DNA of 64,000 nt. Origin: Paenibacillus mesophilus (GTDB taxonomy: Bacteria > Bacillota > Bacilli > Paenibacillales > NBRC-103111). Positions 17,701 through 26,239 of this stretch are shown piece after piece. The translations under genes were made by a program, and so were the position numbers. The DNA lies in NCBI RefSeq assembly GCF_005938385.1, contig NZ_VCRA01000016.1:1-64000 (forward strand), given 5' to 3'. Below the pieces are notes generated by a model that was not told the DNA's origin, ran no database searches, and saw only the letters and a list, made by a program, of their open reading frames with translations. How positions within the stretch are numbered: position 1 is the stretch's first letter; every line of letters starts with the position of its first letter.

Positions 17701-20700
17701 GGGATTCTATACGCGGGTACAATCGAAAACGGGCTGGATGTCCGGATATTTTCACAATGCGTATCATTTCCAAGGAGCGCCGGGCGATCCGGTTTCCGTG
17801 TGCGTGACAGGCACGATTCCCGCTTACATGACCTCCTGCACGGAAGTAACGCTCGATTCGAATGCGAACGCGACTGCCAAGCTGTATTTGGAAGAGAAGG
17901 GTGCCCGAATCCAAGGGAAGCTGTCCGAGGTGAGCCGGGGGACGGTATCGGGCGCGCTATACAAGCTGATGGACAAAGGCTATAGATCGTCGTCGTCCGC
18001 TTATATCGGTGAAAACGATTTTACGCCGGACGGAGCATTCAGCATAAATGTGCCGGAGGCCGGCTCCTATGTTATGGAGCTGACCCGACGGCTTGAAGGC
18101 AGCCCCGTCCGGTACGAGTATGCGACGGTTCAGTTTACAGTAGCTGACAAGCAAATTTTGCCGATCGGTACGGTTTCCTTCAGCGGCAAAAAAGTGTTCT
18201 CCCCTTATAACGGCAATTATTATGATGCGATGAACAGCCGCATTGCACCGGGAGCAACGGTATCGTTCAGAGCCGGCTATAAGAACGGGGGCGAGTCGGA
18301 CGCGAACGACGCCAAACTGCTCGTCGACATTCCGGAAGGGACGGCGCCGGTTAAAGATGCAGCGGGCCGCATAGTCGTCACCGGGCTCCCGGCAGCAGGC
18401 GAGGCGGTACTCGACGGTCGGACGCTGATCATTCCGATCGGGACGATTGCGAAGAAGCAGTCCGGGACGATCGGCTTCCAGATTAAGGCCGACCCGGCAT
18501 TCAACAAGAGCGAAGTGAAATCTTCCGCACGCATCCACGCCATGATTGGCGGAGTGCAGGTAGAGGAAACGATTGGCAGCGTGCTGCTGGATGCGCCGCT
18601 AGTGACGTTGGAAGCGCCAGACCGTGTGTTCGGTCCGACCTTGGAACTTAGCGGGATCGCTCCGAAGCAAAGCGCGGTTAAAGTATACGACGGCAATGAG
18701 CTGCTGGGTAGTGCAGCGGCATCAAGCACCGGATTTTGGACGCTGCGGGTGGAACTCCCCGATCTTGGCGATCCGGGAACGCATGCGATTCGTGCCGAGA
18801 CGGAATCGAACGGGGTGAAGCTGCAGTCCCCGGTCTCTTATGTCAGCTACGACACGAAGAAGCCGCGGCTGCTGGAAATGGCCATGGCCCAAGCTCCGGA
18901 GGGCAAATGGGTAACAATGGACATCCGTCAGGGCATTTCTAATCCGCCATACACCGTCGTACCGGGGAACCCCTTCCAGTTCGAGCTGAAGTTCGATAAG
19001 CCGGACAAGGTCGACAACGTGTACATTTACTTGGACGGTCAGGCCGGCGAACCGGTCAAGGCGGTAAGGGACGGAGGCATTTTCCGCGCGTTGACGCCAA
19101 CGAATAAAGGAGCGCTCGGCGATATTTATGTCGACTACGATACGAAGCCGGAGCCTATCGAACTGAGCGGCAAGTTCCCAGCCATGGATGAGGTCCGAGC
19201 CTCGCTGCCTCTGACGATGCGCGACTTTAAGGTTGAGGTGGTTTCTCCGTTCGAACTGAAAAACGGAACCTATTCGGGAACTGTAAAAATGACGTTCCCG
19301 CAACTGGACAACATGACGGTAACCGTTACCCTTGCACTGGAACCGAATGTCAGGTATTCGGCGACGGCCGAGGAGATCGGTCAGGTCGAACGTTCAGGGG
19401 TACCGATGTACAACAGCTCCTTCGGGCTGACAGAAACCGAGGACGGGTTCAAGTCCGTCTCGAAAGGTTATATGCCGATGAGCGTACTTTTTCCGCAAGG
19501 CGTTCCTACGGAGTTGAAAGGTTCGCAATCGTCGCGCGAGGTAACCGCTCTTGACGCCGATCCGGCCTTTGCGGCTGTGGTAACAGAGTCGTACGTGCAG
19601 TTTGGTCCAGGCGGATCGGAGTTCGGTACGTTTAATTCGATCAAAAGCCAGTACGACGGCATGACAGGATTTGCCGGTAAGATCAACAAAATCACGTACA
19701 AGGTTCAGGCGAGCGGACTGGATTGCCTCGCGGAGCTGCCGAGAACCGTCAAGCAAGCGGGCAAAGCGACGGTCGCGCTTGTCGGCGGGGAAGTAGCCAA
19801 ATTCGGGCTGGGCGTATGGACGGCGGCGATGGGGCTGTCGGGAGCGGGAGCGGTGGCGGCTGCCGGCACCTCGGCGGTGGTCGGAGCGAAGATCGATAAC
19901 TACGTCGACGAACAGATCGACCAGATCGGTACCGGCTACAATCAATGTTTAAATGAAGACGTGGATTCCAAGAAGCGCAAACGGTATAAAATCGCACGTC
20001 CGCGCTGGATATACGATCCAAGCGGTTATGTCTATGAAGCAGTGCCGGAGAACCGGCTGTCCGATGTAAAGGCGACGGTGCTCTATCAAGACCCGGTCGG
20101 CAAGGAATGGACGGTGTGGGATGCGCGTCCGTATGGGCAGGTGAATCCGCATCCTACCGACGATCAAGGCAAGTACGGATGGGACGTGCCGGAGGGCAAG
20201 TGGAAGGTCGTCTGGGAGAAGGCCGGCTATGCAACGGTGACGAGCGCGGAGTTGGATGTCCCGCCGCCGCACACCGAGGTAAATGCCGGGATGGTGTCAT
20301 GGGAGGCTCCCAAGGTGCTGACCGTTACGGGTGTGACCTATTCCGGAGGCAGCCATGTGGACATCGGGTTGAGCAAGTATGTGAAAGCAACGGCCTCGGC
20401 CCTTTCTGAGCGGGCGGTAACGGTGACGGGAGCTGACGGCCGTACAGTGGAAGGGGCGCTTGCTTTCGTGCAGCCAACCGACAATCCCGCCGACCCGGGC
20501 GGGGAGAAATTGTCGCGAGTCGTCAGGTTTACGCCGAAGGCTGCCCTCTCTGCGGGCGACGGCAATCGCGTCAAGGTGAGCGCTGGATATTTCCAGAGCT
20601 ACTCGGGCGCATGGATGAATGAAGGATATGCAGGCGCATTCCCGGTCAGTGTGCGTGACGAGAGAGGGCCGGAGGCTGTCAACGCGAGCGTCGAAGCGGA

Positions 20701-22480
20701 AGGTATGATCGTGCGGCTGACGTTTGACGAGAAAGTTGCGTTGGTCGATTCATCGAAATTCGCGTTGAATGGCAGCGGGGATCTGATTGCTTCCGCTGTG
20801 AAAGCTTTGGGTGCGAGCGAAGACAGGACGATCCTCCTAACCTTAAGCGAGCCGCTGGCCACCAACTCGTCCGGGCAATTGACAGTAGGAACCGGAGCCG
20901 TATTCGACGCCGCCGGCAACGGTTCGGTGCAAAAGTTGCTGCAGGTCGCAAGAACCGTATCGACGAGCGAGGCGCAATTGGCTTCGCTTACGGTAGAAGA
21001 AGGCGTATTGTCGCCTGCCTTCCACCCGTCTACATTGGCGTACACCGTAGCGGTACCGCCAACGGCAGAACAGCTCCACGTAACCGCAACGGTGTATGAT
21101 CCAAGGGCTAGACTCATAATCGACGGCGCCGAGGCGGTAAGCAGCAAGCCGAAGGCGGTCATGATTCCGGATAACGGCAATATCGCCGTGCGAGTAACCG
21201 CTCCGGACGGCGCGGCCGTTCGGGAATACTCGATTCGAATAAATCGCACGACAACCCCTGGCTCGACTTCCGGCTGGCCGGTAGAGCCTATTCTAACTAA
21301 AGTCGAGTCGTTCACCGGCAGCAACGGCGGATCGGGACTGCGCGTAACGCTGCAAAGCGACGCGATTGCGAAAGCTCTTGAAACGAACACAGACGGGAAA
21401 AAGCAGTTGACCGTCGAGGTGGAGAAGCAAGCCGACGAATATGTGCTATTGCTTCCGGCCAACGCGCGTGACGAGTTAAACAAGCACAAGGCGGAAATCA
21501 TCTTCAGAACAACGATGCTGCAAGTCTTACTACCGGCAGCCGTCTTTCAGAAGGTAGAGCTTCCGGCGGGAGCTTCCCTGCAAATCGGCTTCGGCGCAAT
21601 GTCGGACACGGAGGAGAAAGCGGCTCTAGAGGCAGCGGCCCGGCAGAGCGGGAATGCTTTGAAGCCGGCCGGGAAACCGGTCCATGTGAGGCTTGAAGCC
21701 GTAATCGGCCAGGAAGTCTCCGCATTCACGCTTGGGTCCGCTTATCCGATGATCGTAGAGTTGCCTGTAAATTCCGCACGACAGGAAGCCGTGTACCGCC
21801 TTGACGGTACGGGTAACCGGTGGACATACGCATGGAGCCAGAGCAACGCAAGCCATAACGGCAGGTCCGCGATTGAAGTTTTGTCTACCGGTACTTTAGC
21901 GGCATTGGCGTATGCGAATCCTTTTACGGATACTGTGGGCCATTGGGCGGCGGAGGATTTGGATTGGATGGGACGGCGGCTTCTCGTGAACGGGGTTGCT
22001 CCCGGATCGTTCAAGCCGGATCAGCCGGTAACGCGCGCAGAATTCTCCACATTGCTCGTAAGGGCGCTCGGATTGAACGCTTCGTCTGAAGCTGCAATAC
22101 ATCACCGTTTTGCCGATGTGCGCAAGGAAGCGTGGTATTATGATGACGTGGGGGCGGCGGCCGAAGCGGGACTGATCGACGGGGTGGCGCCGGATCGATT
22201 CGAACCCGATGCGCTGATGACGAGGGAGCAGATGGCAGTCATGATTTGGCGGGCGTATACATACCTCCATGCGGTAAAAGGGAGAGAAGCGAAGCCTGAT
22301 CAACTGCACCGGTTCGTGGATCGTGAGAGCATAAGCGAATGGGCCGCTCAGGCCATCGCCTTGTCTTACGAATCGGGTCTCATTCAGGGAACGGACACGG
22401 GCGCCTTCGATCCGCACGGTAAGGCGACTAGAGCGCAAACTGCCGTAATCGTAAAGCGGCTGTTGCAGTCAACGAAATAG
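14744..22480 (+). CDS. Giant S-layer-anchored multidomain surface protein
   Basis: A 2,578-residue exported protein. A signal peptide (KQAIAVLSAITLLLPELGVV to SAA) is followed by a TolB/PD40-like propeller with repeated ISADGRYVAF-type blades (about 95-460), a fibronectin-III-like unit (about 495-575), a carboxypeptidase-regulatory-like unit (about 870-930), a conserved-repeat unit (about 1170-1260) and several Ig-like sheets. A hydrophobic Gly/Ala stretch near 1690-1715 precedes a cadherin-like sandwich (about 2080-2170). Three C-terminal SLH domains (from about 2391, 2456 and 2524, with TRAE, TREQ and TRAQ) should bind pyruvylated cell-wall polymer. ATG 14744 follows AGGGAG. No catalytic motif was recognised, so a structural or adhesive role is likely. 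A terminator follows at once. Confidence 0.92.
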   Translation: MNRFGRKVWKQAIAVLSAITLLLPELGVVSAAKTEERDVFGKLVANAVMNAVYGVKSGNPSGQAVGTPGVPLSWNHLTKLDRNLVPAIYQPDQQELNLSGDGRYVAYKRMDVTLNPVQVYPVIAVYDRVTGATDTIKFPDAAQTDDMLHYDMSSDARYVAFSYASGLIDRTTRVYLFDRVSRELKAITSITGTADSDDSDRVSISAEGQYVAFDSNAKGLVPEDTNDYRDVFVYNRENGSLARISARAGMEEDDYGDSEAPSISADGRYVAFHTYASLADDDGGQRDIYVYDRQKSSGAPFERVSVGMSGAEANGESVLPSISADGQVIAYESDADNLVAGDLNGKKDIFVYNRTTAATALVSRGPGGLPFNRDSLHPSISDDGHYVGFHLDYAWVSDTDNDPGNDKENDIPEEAYVADVAAQTAYRVTAGMSPYRLVNPSLSPVVGDGGKLVVYSSEYIENFGGMAEDLQLPGIFIAAQGAAPVWPAGGKLEAANRTADSVRLVWTDATDATGILGYHVYQDGRNIGYVPFGSSGGNTYIAAGLLPGAEPVFQIEAVNTAYLESYGGPTYKLGKGGGENPAGDLRLTWDIDDMRNGMAIPGSKLSVTAYGEPGKRVTAELEYAVWKDDVSQETRKTPLTLAERAASPGTYDAQWRLAEGVSQIVSLNVLLTDPAKPGTVQEKPAQGFPIQAAGIVELAFQNADGVNLAGSVLSMLNSQYGEQVSVLTGSGSFTISGMYPGEDYSLVLRSPDFRHTWGTLGQVQAVAGKRKVVSMQIEQPAKIRFQLLNPTGMPAYGVRLELFDLKQEFIDSFYIGADGWSGWLDNMKAGETVVAKFDIGEMLMEPVPSQKIELKPGPNEEVIRLKAPGEGILQGYVKSQNGQVVPNALVTSVQTYRGQQVVRKARTNLEGAYRMSLLKGEAMIEVYESSYEYSTNGGIAAQVTEGQTTEMDIPVYQPNRGVVNLEVRLKYLEDTDFGEPVNMEQMGFYTRVQSKTGWMSGYFHNAYHFQGAPGDPVSVCVTGTIPAYMTSCTEVTLDSNANATAKLYLEEKGARIQGKLSEVSRGTVSGALYKLMDKGYRSSSSAYIGENDFTPDGAFSINVPEAGSYVMELTRRLEGSPVRYEYATVQFTVADKQILPIGTVSFSGKKVFSPYNGNYYDAMNSRIAPGATVSFRAGYKNGGESDANDAKLLVDIPEGTAPVKDAAGRIVVTGLPAAGEAVLDGRTLIIPIGTIAKKQSGTIGFQIKADPAFNKSEVKSSARIHAMIGGVQVEETIGSVLLDAPLVTLEAPDRVFGPTLELSGIAPKQSAVKVYDGNELLGSAAASSTGFWTLRVELPDLGDPGTHAIRAETESNGVKLQSPVSYVSYDTKKPRLLEMAMAQAPEGKWVTMDIRQGISNPPYTVVPGNPFQFELKFDKPDKVDNVYIYLDGQAGEPVKAVRDGGIFRALTPTNKGALGDIYVDYDTKPEPIELSGKFPAMDEVRASLPLTMRDFKVEVVSPFELKNGTYSGTVKMTFPQLDNMTVTVTLALEPNVRYSATAEEIGQVERSGVPMYNSSFGLTETEDGFKSVSKGYMPMSVLFPQGVPTELKGSQSSREVTALDADPAFAAVVTESYVQFGPGGSEFGTFNSIKSQYDGMTGFAGKINKITYKVQASGLDCLAELPRTVKQAGKATVALVGGEVAKFGLGVWTAAMGLSGAGAVAAAGTSAVVGAKIDNYVDEQIDQIGTGYNQCLNEDVDSKKRKRYKIARPRWIYDPSGYVYEAVPENRLSDVKATVLYQDPVGKEWTVWDARPYGQVNPHPTDDQGKYGWDVPEGKWKVVWEKAGYATVTSAELDVPPPHTEVNAGMVSWEAPKVLTVTGVTYSGGSHVDIGLSKYVKATASALSERAVTVTGADGRTVEGALAFVQPTDNPADPGGEKLSRVVRFTPKAALSAGDGNRVKVSAGYFQSYSGAWMNEGYAGAFPVSVRDERGPEAVNASVEAEGMIVRLTFDEKVALVDSSKFALNGSGDLIASAVKALGASEDRTILLTLSEPLATNSSGQLTVGTGAVFDAAGNGSVQKLLQVARTVSTSEAQLASLTVEEGVLSPAFHPSTLAYTVAVPPTAEQLHVTATVYDPRARLIIDGAEAVSSKPKAVMIPDNGNIAVRVTAPDGAAVREYSIRINRTTTPGSTSGWPVEPILTKVESFTGSNGGSGLRVTLQSDAIAKALETNTDGKKQLTVEVEKQADEYVLLLPANARDELNKHKAEIIFRTTMLQVLLPAAVFQKVELPAGASLQIGFGAMSDTEEKAALEAAARQSGNALKPAGKPVHVRLEAVIGQEVSAFTLGSAYPMIVELPVNSARQEAVYRLDGTGNRWTYAWSQSNASHNGRSAIEVLSTGTLAALAYANPFTDTVGHWAAEDLDWMGRRLLVNGVAPGSFKPDQPVTRAEFSTLLVRALGLNASSEAAIHHRFADVRKEAWYYDDVGAAAEAGLIDGVAPDRFEPDALMTREQMAVMIWRAYTYLHAVKGREAKPDQLHRFVDRESISEWAAQAIALSYESGLIQGTDTGAFDPHGKATRAQTAVIVKRLLQSTK

Positions 22481-22496
22481 GAATACGAGCAAAAGC

Positions 22497-22537
22497 CCCG
22501 CGGCAGCCGCTATTTTGACGGCTGCTTGCGGGACTTT
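22497..22537 (+). terminator. Terminator after the S-layer protein gene
   Basis: CCCGCGGCAGCCG pairs with CGGCTGCTTGCGGG and is followed by five T residues. Confidence 0.88.
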
Positions 22538-22643
22538 TTGCTGACGCGCTTCGATGGAAATACTGCGATTTTATTAAAACTAGACAGAAAACCAAGGCGT
22601 TTGGCATCAAGTTATAAGAGGACGTTAAAGGAGGAGAAGAAAA

Positions 22644-22751
22644 ATGAATAAAGAGCACAGGTGCGAAATCAATGATTGTACTAAAAGGGATGAAGATAAT
22701 GGCATACCGGTTGAAGAGCTTATAAAACATTATCAAAGTTTAAATTCATAA
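22644..22751 (+). CDS. Small hypothetical protein (35 residues)
   Basis: ATG 22644 is preceded by a strong AAAGGAGGAG site. The product begins MNKEHRCEINDCTKRDEDNG and ends HYQSLNS, with two cysteines five residues apart. I do not recognise it. It ends 16 bases before the damaged VOC gene and probably shared its transcript. The good ribosome site argues for real translation; the short length limits confidence. Confidence 0.45.
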   Translation: MNKEHRCEINDCTKRDEDNGIPVEELIKHYQSLNS

Positions 22752-22767
22752 AATCGGAGGTCATCTT

Positions 22768-23171
22768 ATGGTTGTCGGTGTGAAAGAACTTGTATTAGGC
22801 ATTCCGGTCACAAAATCGGGGAACTCCGATGAATATGAAAGGCCATTGAATGGTATGTAAACGTTTTAGGATTTGAGCTGGTTTGGAAGATGGGAATTGC
22901 CAGTCTCAAACTGGCATCCGGACAAGAGATTTTGCTTTTTGGCGAGGAAGACGATGAAAACAGTTTGTGGTATACAGGGAATATTAAACAGAACCCCCAT
23001 TATAGCATTCAACTTATTACAGATAACATCGAGCAGTTGCGATCCGATTTAATACGCAGCGGCGTGTCGGTTGGTGAGATTACCGTTGGCGTTGTAGGCG
23101 ATAGACTGATGATGTTTTACGACCCCTACGGAAACCGTTTCTGGGCAAACGAACCCAAAAAACGGAGATAA
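22768..23171 (+). pseudogene. Frameshifted VOC/glyoxalase-like gene
   Basis: ATG 22768 behind CGGAGG opens MVVGVKELVLGIPVTKSGN but stops after GM at about 22860. The next frame continues EWYVNVLGFELVWKMG and LMMFYDPYGNRFWANE, a typical single VOC-fold domain of about 130 residues. The break lies near 22845 (AAAGGCCATTGAATGG) and needs one base to restore. Either the gene is dead or the assembly has a one-base error. It converges on the SRPBCC gene. Confidence 0.8.
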
Positions 23172-23191
23172 ACGGAAAATATTCAAACGCA

Positions 23192-23222
23192 AAAACCATC
23201 GCGACAATCGCGATGGTTTTTG
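23192..23222. terminator. Bidirectional terminator
   Basis: AAAAACCATCGCG pairs with CGCGATGGTTTTT around a short loop, giving T runs on both strands. It serves the converging VOC and SRPBCC genes. Confidence 0.9.
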
Positions 23223-23225
23223 TTT

Positions 23226-23729
23226 TCAGCTTTGCGCCAAGAAGGCTTCGAGCTGATCGAACGTTCCGACGAATCCTTGCTGAACCATAGGCTTCATACC
23301 CTCGAAGGCCTTCAGTTCGTCTTCCGTCGCGTTGATTGGGCCGCCTCGGAGGGTAAGCGTCGTTTTGCCTTCGTGCTCGGTTAACGTTAATTCATTGATG
23401 ATCTCCAAAGGCCAGACGGGGCTGAATGGCGCACGGACCGTGTTGCCTTCCTCGTCGGAAAACGATTGGATGAAGACAAGCTTCTCCGGCGGTGTAATTT
23501 CCTGATAAACAAATTTGCCCCACATGACGAATCCTTCAGGGGAGCGCTGGCTGCCAAGGAACATGCCGCCCGGACGGAGATCCAGCTTGGAAATTTCCAA
23601 TGCAAAGCCTTTCGGTCCCCACCACTGTGCCAGACGTTCCGGTTCCGTCCACGCTTTGAATACGAGCTCGCGGGGAGCGTTGAACACACGGGTGATTACC
23701 AATCCGTTGGTTGTATCGAATTCGGACAT
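23226..23729 (-). CDS. SRPBCC (AHSA1-like) domain protein
   Basis: A 167-residue single-domain protein of the START/Bet v1-like fold. It starts MSEFDTTNGLVITRVFNAPR, shows the family marks ELVFKAWTEPERLAQWWGP and LDLRPGG, and ends with a helix LKAFEGMKPMVQQGFVGTFD typical of AHSA1 (Aha1 C-terminal-like) proteins. The role is unknown; such proteins bind small hydrophobic ligands or act in stress. The start at 23729 follows GAGGAGG; a longer frame to 23822 would overlap the next gene and lacks a site. Confidence 0.88.
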   Translation of the reverse strand: MSEFDTTNGLVITRVFNAPRELVFKAWTEPERLAQWWGPKGFALEISKLDLRPGGMFLGSQRSPEGFVMWGKFVYQEITPPEKLVFIQSFSDEEGNTVRAPFSPVWPLEIINELTLTEHEGKTTLTLRGGPINATEDELKAFEGMKPMVQQGFVGTFDQLEAFLAQS

Positions 23730-23775
23730 TATTAATTCCTCCTCATTATGGGTAATTCTTAATATAACCAAAAGT

Positions 23776-24114
23776 TTAAAGAGAGCTGGATGCTTGGACA
23801 AGAATGTTGGCCAGCATGTCATAATCGGCCGATTGCCCGTCGCGAATTTTGACCCACTTTCTTTCGGGAGGGCCTTCGAACCCTTTCGGCAATTCGAGAT
23901 CGGCGACGTTAAAGATCATAAAGCTGATCGCATCCTTGGCAGGCGAGATTACCGCGGCGTACTTCCCGTTTTTCAGAAAATGCGGCTTCTTGTATTGAAC
24001 GCGTTCTTCTACGTCCGGTATGGATTGATGGACCATCTGACGAAGACGATTGCATACTTCAACCTGCCAGGGTTGATTGATGCTTTCGATAAAGGCGGTG
24101 ACTTCCTGATTCAT
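23776..24114 (-). CDS. DUF1801 (YdhG-like) protein
   Basis: A 112-residue cytosolic protein with the DUF1801 pattern: RLRQMVHQSIPDVEERVQY, then KPHFLKNGKYAAVISPAKDA and a C-terminal helix. Relatives include YdhG/YdeI-type proteins, some proposed to bind iron. It is 46 bases upstream of the SRPBCC gene on the same strand, so the two are probably cotranscribed. A second, unrelated-copy DUF1801 gene occurs at 59620. Confidence 0.82.
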   Translation of the reverse strand: MNQEVTAFIESINQPWQVEVCNRLRQMVHQSIPDVEERVQYKKPHFLKNGKYAAVISPAKDAISFMIFNVADLELPKGFEGPPERKWVKIRDGQSADYDMLANILVQASSSL

Positions 24115-24348
24115 GGATCGCTCTTCTCCTTCCGTAAATGGATTTATTTGTATTGCAATACTGGATGCCTCGGTTTCATGAGCTTAATATACCATATTGG
24201 GAATATTCCTGTAAAGGAATTTATGGTGTGGAGACCCGATTTATAAAAAACAATGTTCCGATTTACTCCCATAAGAGGGACATTGCAACTTTTTAAATAT
24301 TTGGGGTGTCATAGTAATAAGAGGATTTTATGGAAGGAGGTGAACATC

Positions 24349-25776
24349 ATGAAGCTATTTGTTACCTCGATTTCCACATTCATTATTGCATTGTTTATCG
24401 CATCGGATTGTTCAGCTAAGCAGCAGCCTCAGTACTTGATGTCGCTGGGTGGAATATTGAACAACGTTACAGAAGTATCAGCTCCGCTCAAAGAAACGGT
24501 CGAGACGGCCGTGAAAGTGGTGGAGCCGGTAACAAGCAAACTGCCCGAGGTGGCAGCTCCGCTCAAAGAAACGGTCGAGACGGCCGCGAAAGTGGTAGAG
24601 CCGGTAACAAGCAAACTGCCCGAGGCGGCAGCTCCGCTCAAAGAAACGGTCGAGACTGTCGTGAAAGTGGTAGAGCCGGTAACAAACAAACTTCCCGAAG
24701 CGGTAGCTCCGCTCAAAGAGACGGTCGAGACGGCCGTGAAAGTGGTGGAGCCTGTAACAAGCAAACTGCCCGAAGCGGTAGCTCCGCTCAAAGAAACGGT
24801 CGAGACTGTCGTGAAAGTGTTGGAGCCGGTTGCCGATACTTTGCAAGATGTGACAGCTCCGATTCAAGAAATAGTTCATACGGCAGTGAAAACAGTAGAG
24901 CCGGTCGTCAGTACGCTGGTTGAAACAGTAGCTCCAGTTACGGATACAGTGGAAAATAGTATATGGAAAGCAGTAAAGCCGACCGCCGAAACGCCGGTGG
25001 AGCCTACAGCTCCATCTTCGGTATCGATTCAACCATACGTCCAACCCACACCTGATAAGCCAATAAAGGACGAGAAGGCTGCGGATCATAATGTATCTGC
25101 CTATGCGGAGCGGGTAAAAGAGACCCCTTTTTCGTTGCAGCCGCAATTCCCGTCTTCGTCCCCGGGTGCAGTTGAGGAGCTATCACCTACAAGCGATCCG
25201 GAAGCACCGCTGACGAATGACGTAGTCGAGAGTCCGTCCGCAGCAGTACCTGCATCAACAGTTACGACTCAAGTCGTACGTTTAGAAAAAAAAGTGCCTC
25301 AACCGCATACGCTCATAACGCCTCCGGCGGTCGGTGACAGGGAAGAGACTCCAGACTCAACCCTACCTGAAGTCGAAGTGCAGGGAACGGATACGCCCAC
25401 CATCAATGACTTTACAGCTCTCCATCCGCAGAAACAGGGAATTACGAGCTCCGAAACTGCAGCACCTGTCGTTGAACAGCCGGCTCAATCCTCGCGAAAG
25501 ATCGAGGAGCGCAAGCCGCTGAGCGGTTCGAATCCGGCTGCTCCCATCACGGAAAATCCGCCGGCTGTCTTACAAAGTGCGCAGTCGTGCCCGAATTATA
25601 GTAAAATATCGGGCCCCGCTTCTAGTTCCTCCGTCTTCGGGATCCTGATTGACGATGTGCAATCCGGTTTGAAGTGCCGTATTCTGTTATGGGTCCGATC
25701 GATCGAATTGTATAAAAAATGGTCCAATGCTCCGCCGGGTCATCCGCCCAAAGCATCCTTTTCTCGAGCTTCGTGA
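24349..25776 (+). CDS. Exported repeat protein with 25-residue PLKETVETAVK units
   Basis: A 475-residue protein behind a very strong AAGGAGGTGA site. A short hydrophobic N-terminus (about 5-22) suggests export. Residues about 45-195 are five near-identical 25-residue units (APLKETVETAVKVVEPVTSK plus LPEAV) and one or two degenerate ones, probably amphipathic helices separated by Pro. The rest (about 215-440) is Pro/Thr/Ser/Glu-rich and looks disordered. No enzyme or binding motif is visible and I do not recognise the family. A cell-wall or spore-surface role is only a guess. The opposite-strand reading is a shadow of the repeat. Confidence 0.75.
   Translation: MKLFVTSISTFIIALFIASDCSAKQQPQYLMSLGGILNNVTEVSAPLKETVETAVKVVEPVTSKLPEVAAPLKETVETAAKVVEPVTSKLPEAAAPLKETVETVVKVVEPVTNKLPEAVAPLKETVETAVKVVEPVTSKLPEAVAPLKETVETVVKVLEPVADTLQDVTAPIQEIVHTAVKTVEPVVSTLVETVAPVTDTVENSIWKAVKPTAETPVEPTAPSSVSIQPYVQPTPDKPIKDEKAADHNVSAYAERVKETPFSLQPQFPSSSPGAVEELSPTSDPEAPLTNDVVESPSAAVPASTVTTQVVRLEKKVPQPHTLITPPAVGDREETPDSTLPEVEVQGTDTPTINDFTALHPQKQGITSSETAAPVVEQPAQSSRKIEERKPLSGSNPAAPITENPPAVLQSAQSCPNYSKISGPASSSSVFGILIDDVQSGLKCRILLWVRSIELYKKWSNAPPGHPPKASFSRAS
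24481..24930 (+). repeat. 75-bp tandem repeat inside the exported repeat protein gene
   Basis: Units start at 24481, 24556, 24631, 24706, 24781 and 24856 with GCTCCG; the first five differ at only a few bases. The 75-bp period keeps the frame. Confidence 0.9.
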
Positions 25777-25810
25777 ACGAATCCAATCGGGAAAAGGAGT
25801 GTCATGCGGT

Positions 25811-26143
25811 ATGCAAAGCTCCAAGTCTTTCATTCAACTGACGGATCATCAGAAACGGGTCATTGCCAAATCGCTTATTTTATTGGCCCGGAATATTCAC
25901 AACCATTACGAAGCGGAGATGTACGCTTGGCTCGCAAAAAAAATAATGTCCGTGGAACGCTGCATCGGTTTGGACGGCCAAGAAATGGTTATGATATCGT
26001 TTGCGTTAAACAAAGAGGCGGACCGCTGCAGGAGCAAGACGGTCGCCAAAGTATACCGGACATTGTCGCAGGAGATCGCGGAAGCAAAGAAAAAGTTTCA
26101 CTGCGAGGCTTATGCGGAGCTGGCCGCCCGGTATTTGATGTAA
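25811..26143 (+). CDS. Hypothetical helical protein (110 residues)
   Basis: It reads MQSSKSFIQLTDHQKRVIAK, then LILLARNIHNHYEAEMYAWL and EAKKKFHCEAYAELAARYLM. It is charged, all-helical in appearance, cytosolic, and has no motif I recognise. AAGGAG lies 11 bases before the chosen ATG 25811. A longer in-frame start at 25727 would overlap the preceding gene. It precedes the promoter of the ArsB-type transporter. Confidence 0.6.
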   Translation: MQSSKSFIQLTDHQKRVIAKSLILLARNIHNHYEAEMYAWLAKKIMSVERCIGLDGQEMVMISFALNKEADRCRSKTVAKVYRTLSQEIAEAKKKFHCEAYAELAARYLM

Positions 26144-26151
26144 AGAGAGTC

Positions 26152-26180
26152 TTTACAAGTCCGAGGTAAGCCTATATAAT
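26152..26180 (+). promoter_or_regulatory. Strong sigma-A promoter for the ArsB/NhaD gene
   Basis: TTTACA at 26152-26157 and TATAAT at 26175-26180 are 17 bases apart. Transcription should start near 26187, leaving a leader of about 110 bases. Confidence 0.82.
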
Positions 26181-26186
26181 TAAGTC

Positions 26187-26239
26187 CGAATTCAATACCG
26201 GAACCACTAGGAGGAGCCTGCCACTTGGGGGCTCTTTTT
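26187..26239 (+). promoter_or_regulatory. Attenuator-like leader of the ArsB/NhaD gene
   Basis: About 27 bases after the predicted start, GAGCC at 26214-26218 pairs with GGCTC at 26230-26234 (with three more weak pairs), followed by five T residues. An intrinsic terminator between a strong promoter and the gene points to regulated read-through. The short upstream part, CCGGAACCACTAGGAGGAGCC, may be the sensing or antiterminator half. I cannot assign it to a known riboswitch class. Confidence 0.55.

Noticed and set aside
24429..24791. Minus-strand frame with SLSGATASGSLLVTGSTTF repeats
   Set aside because: Shadow of the 75-bp repeat of the exported repeat protein; no start signal.
24481..24930. 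Tandem repeats considered as a CRISPR array
   Set aside because: Contiguous units of 75 bp with no spacers, in frame within a gene.
26187..26239. Leader resembling the 5' half of a TPP riboswitch (ACCACTAGG and GAGCC)
   Set aside because: The 3' sensor (CTGATCTGGATAAT-like, CTGAGA) is absent, so it is not a TPP aptamer.
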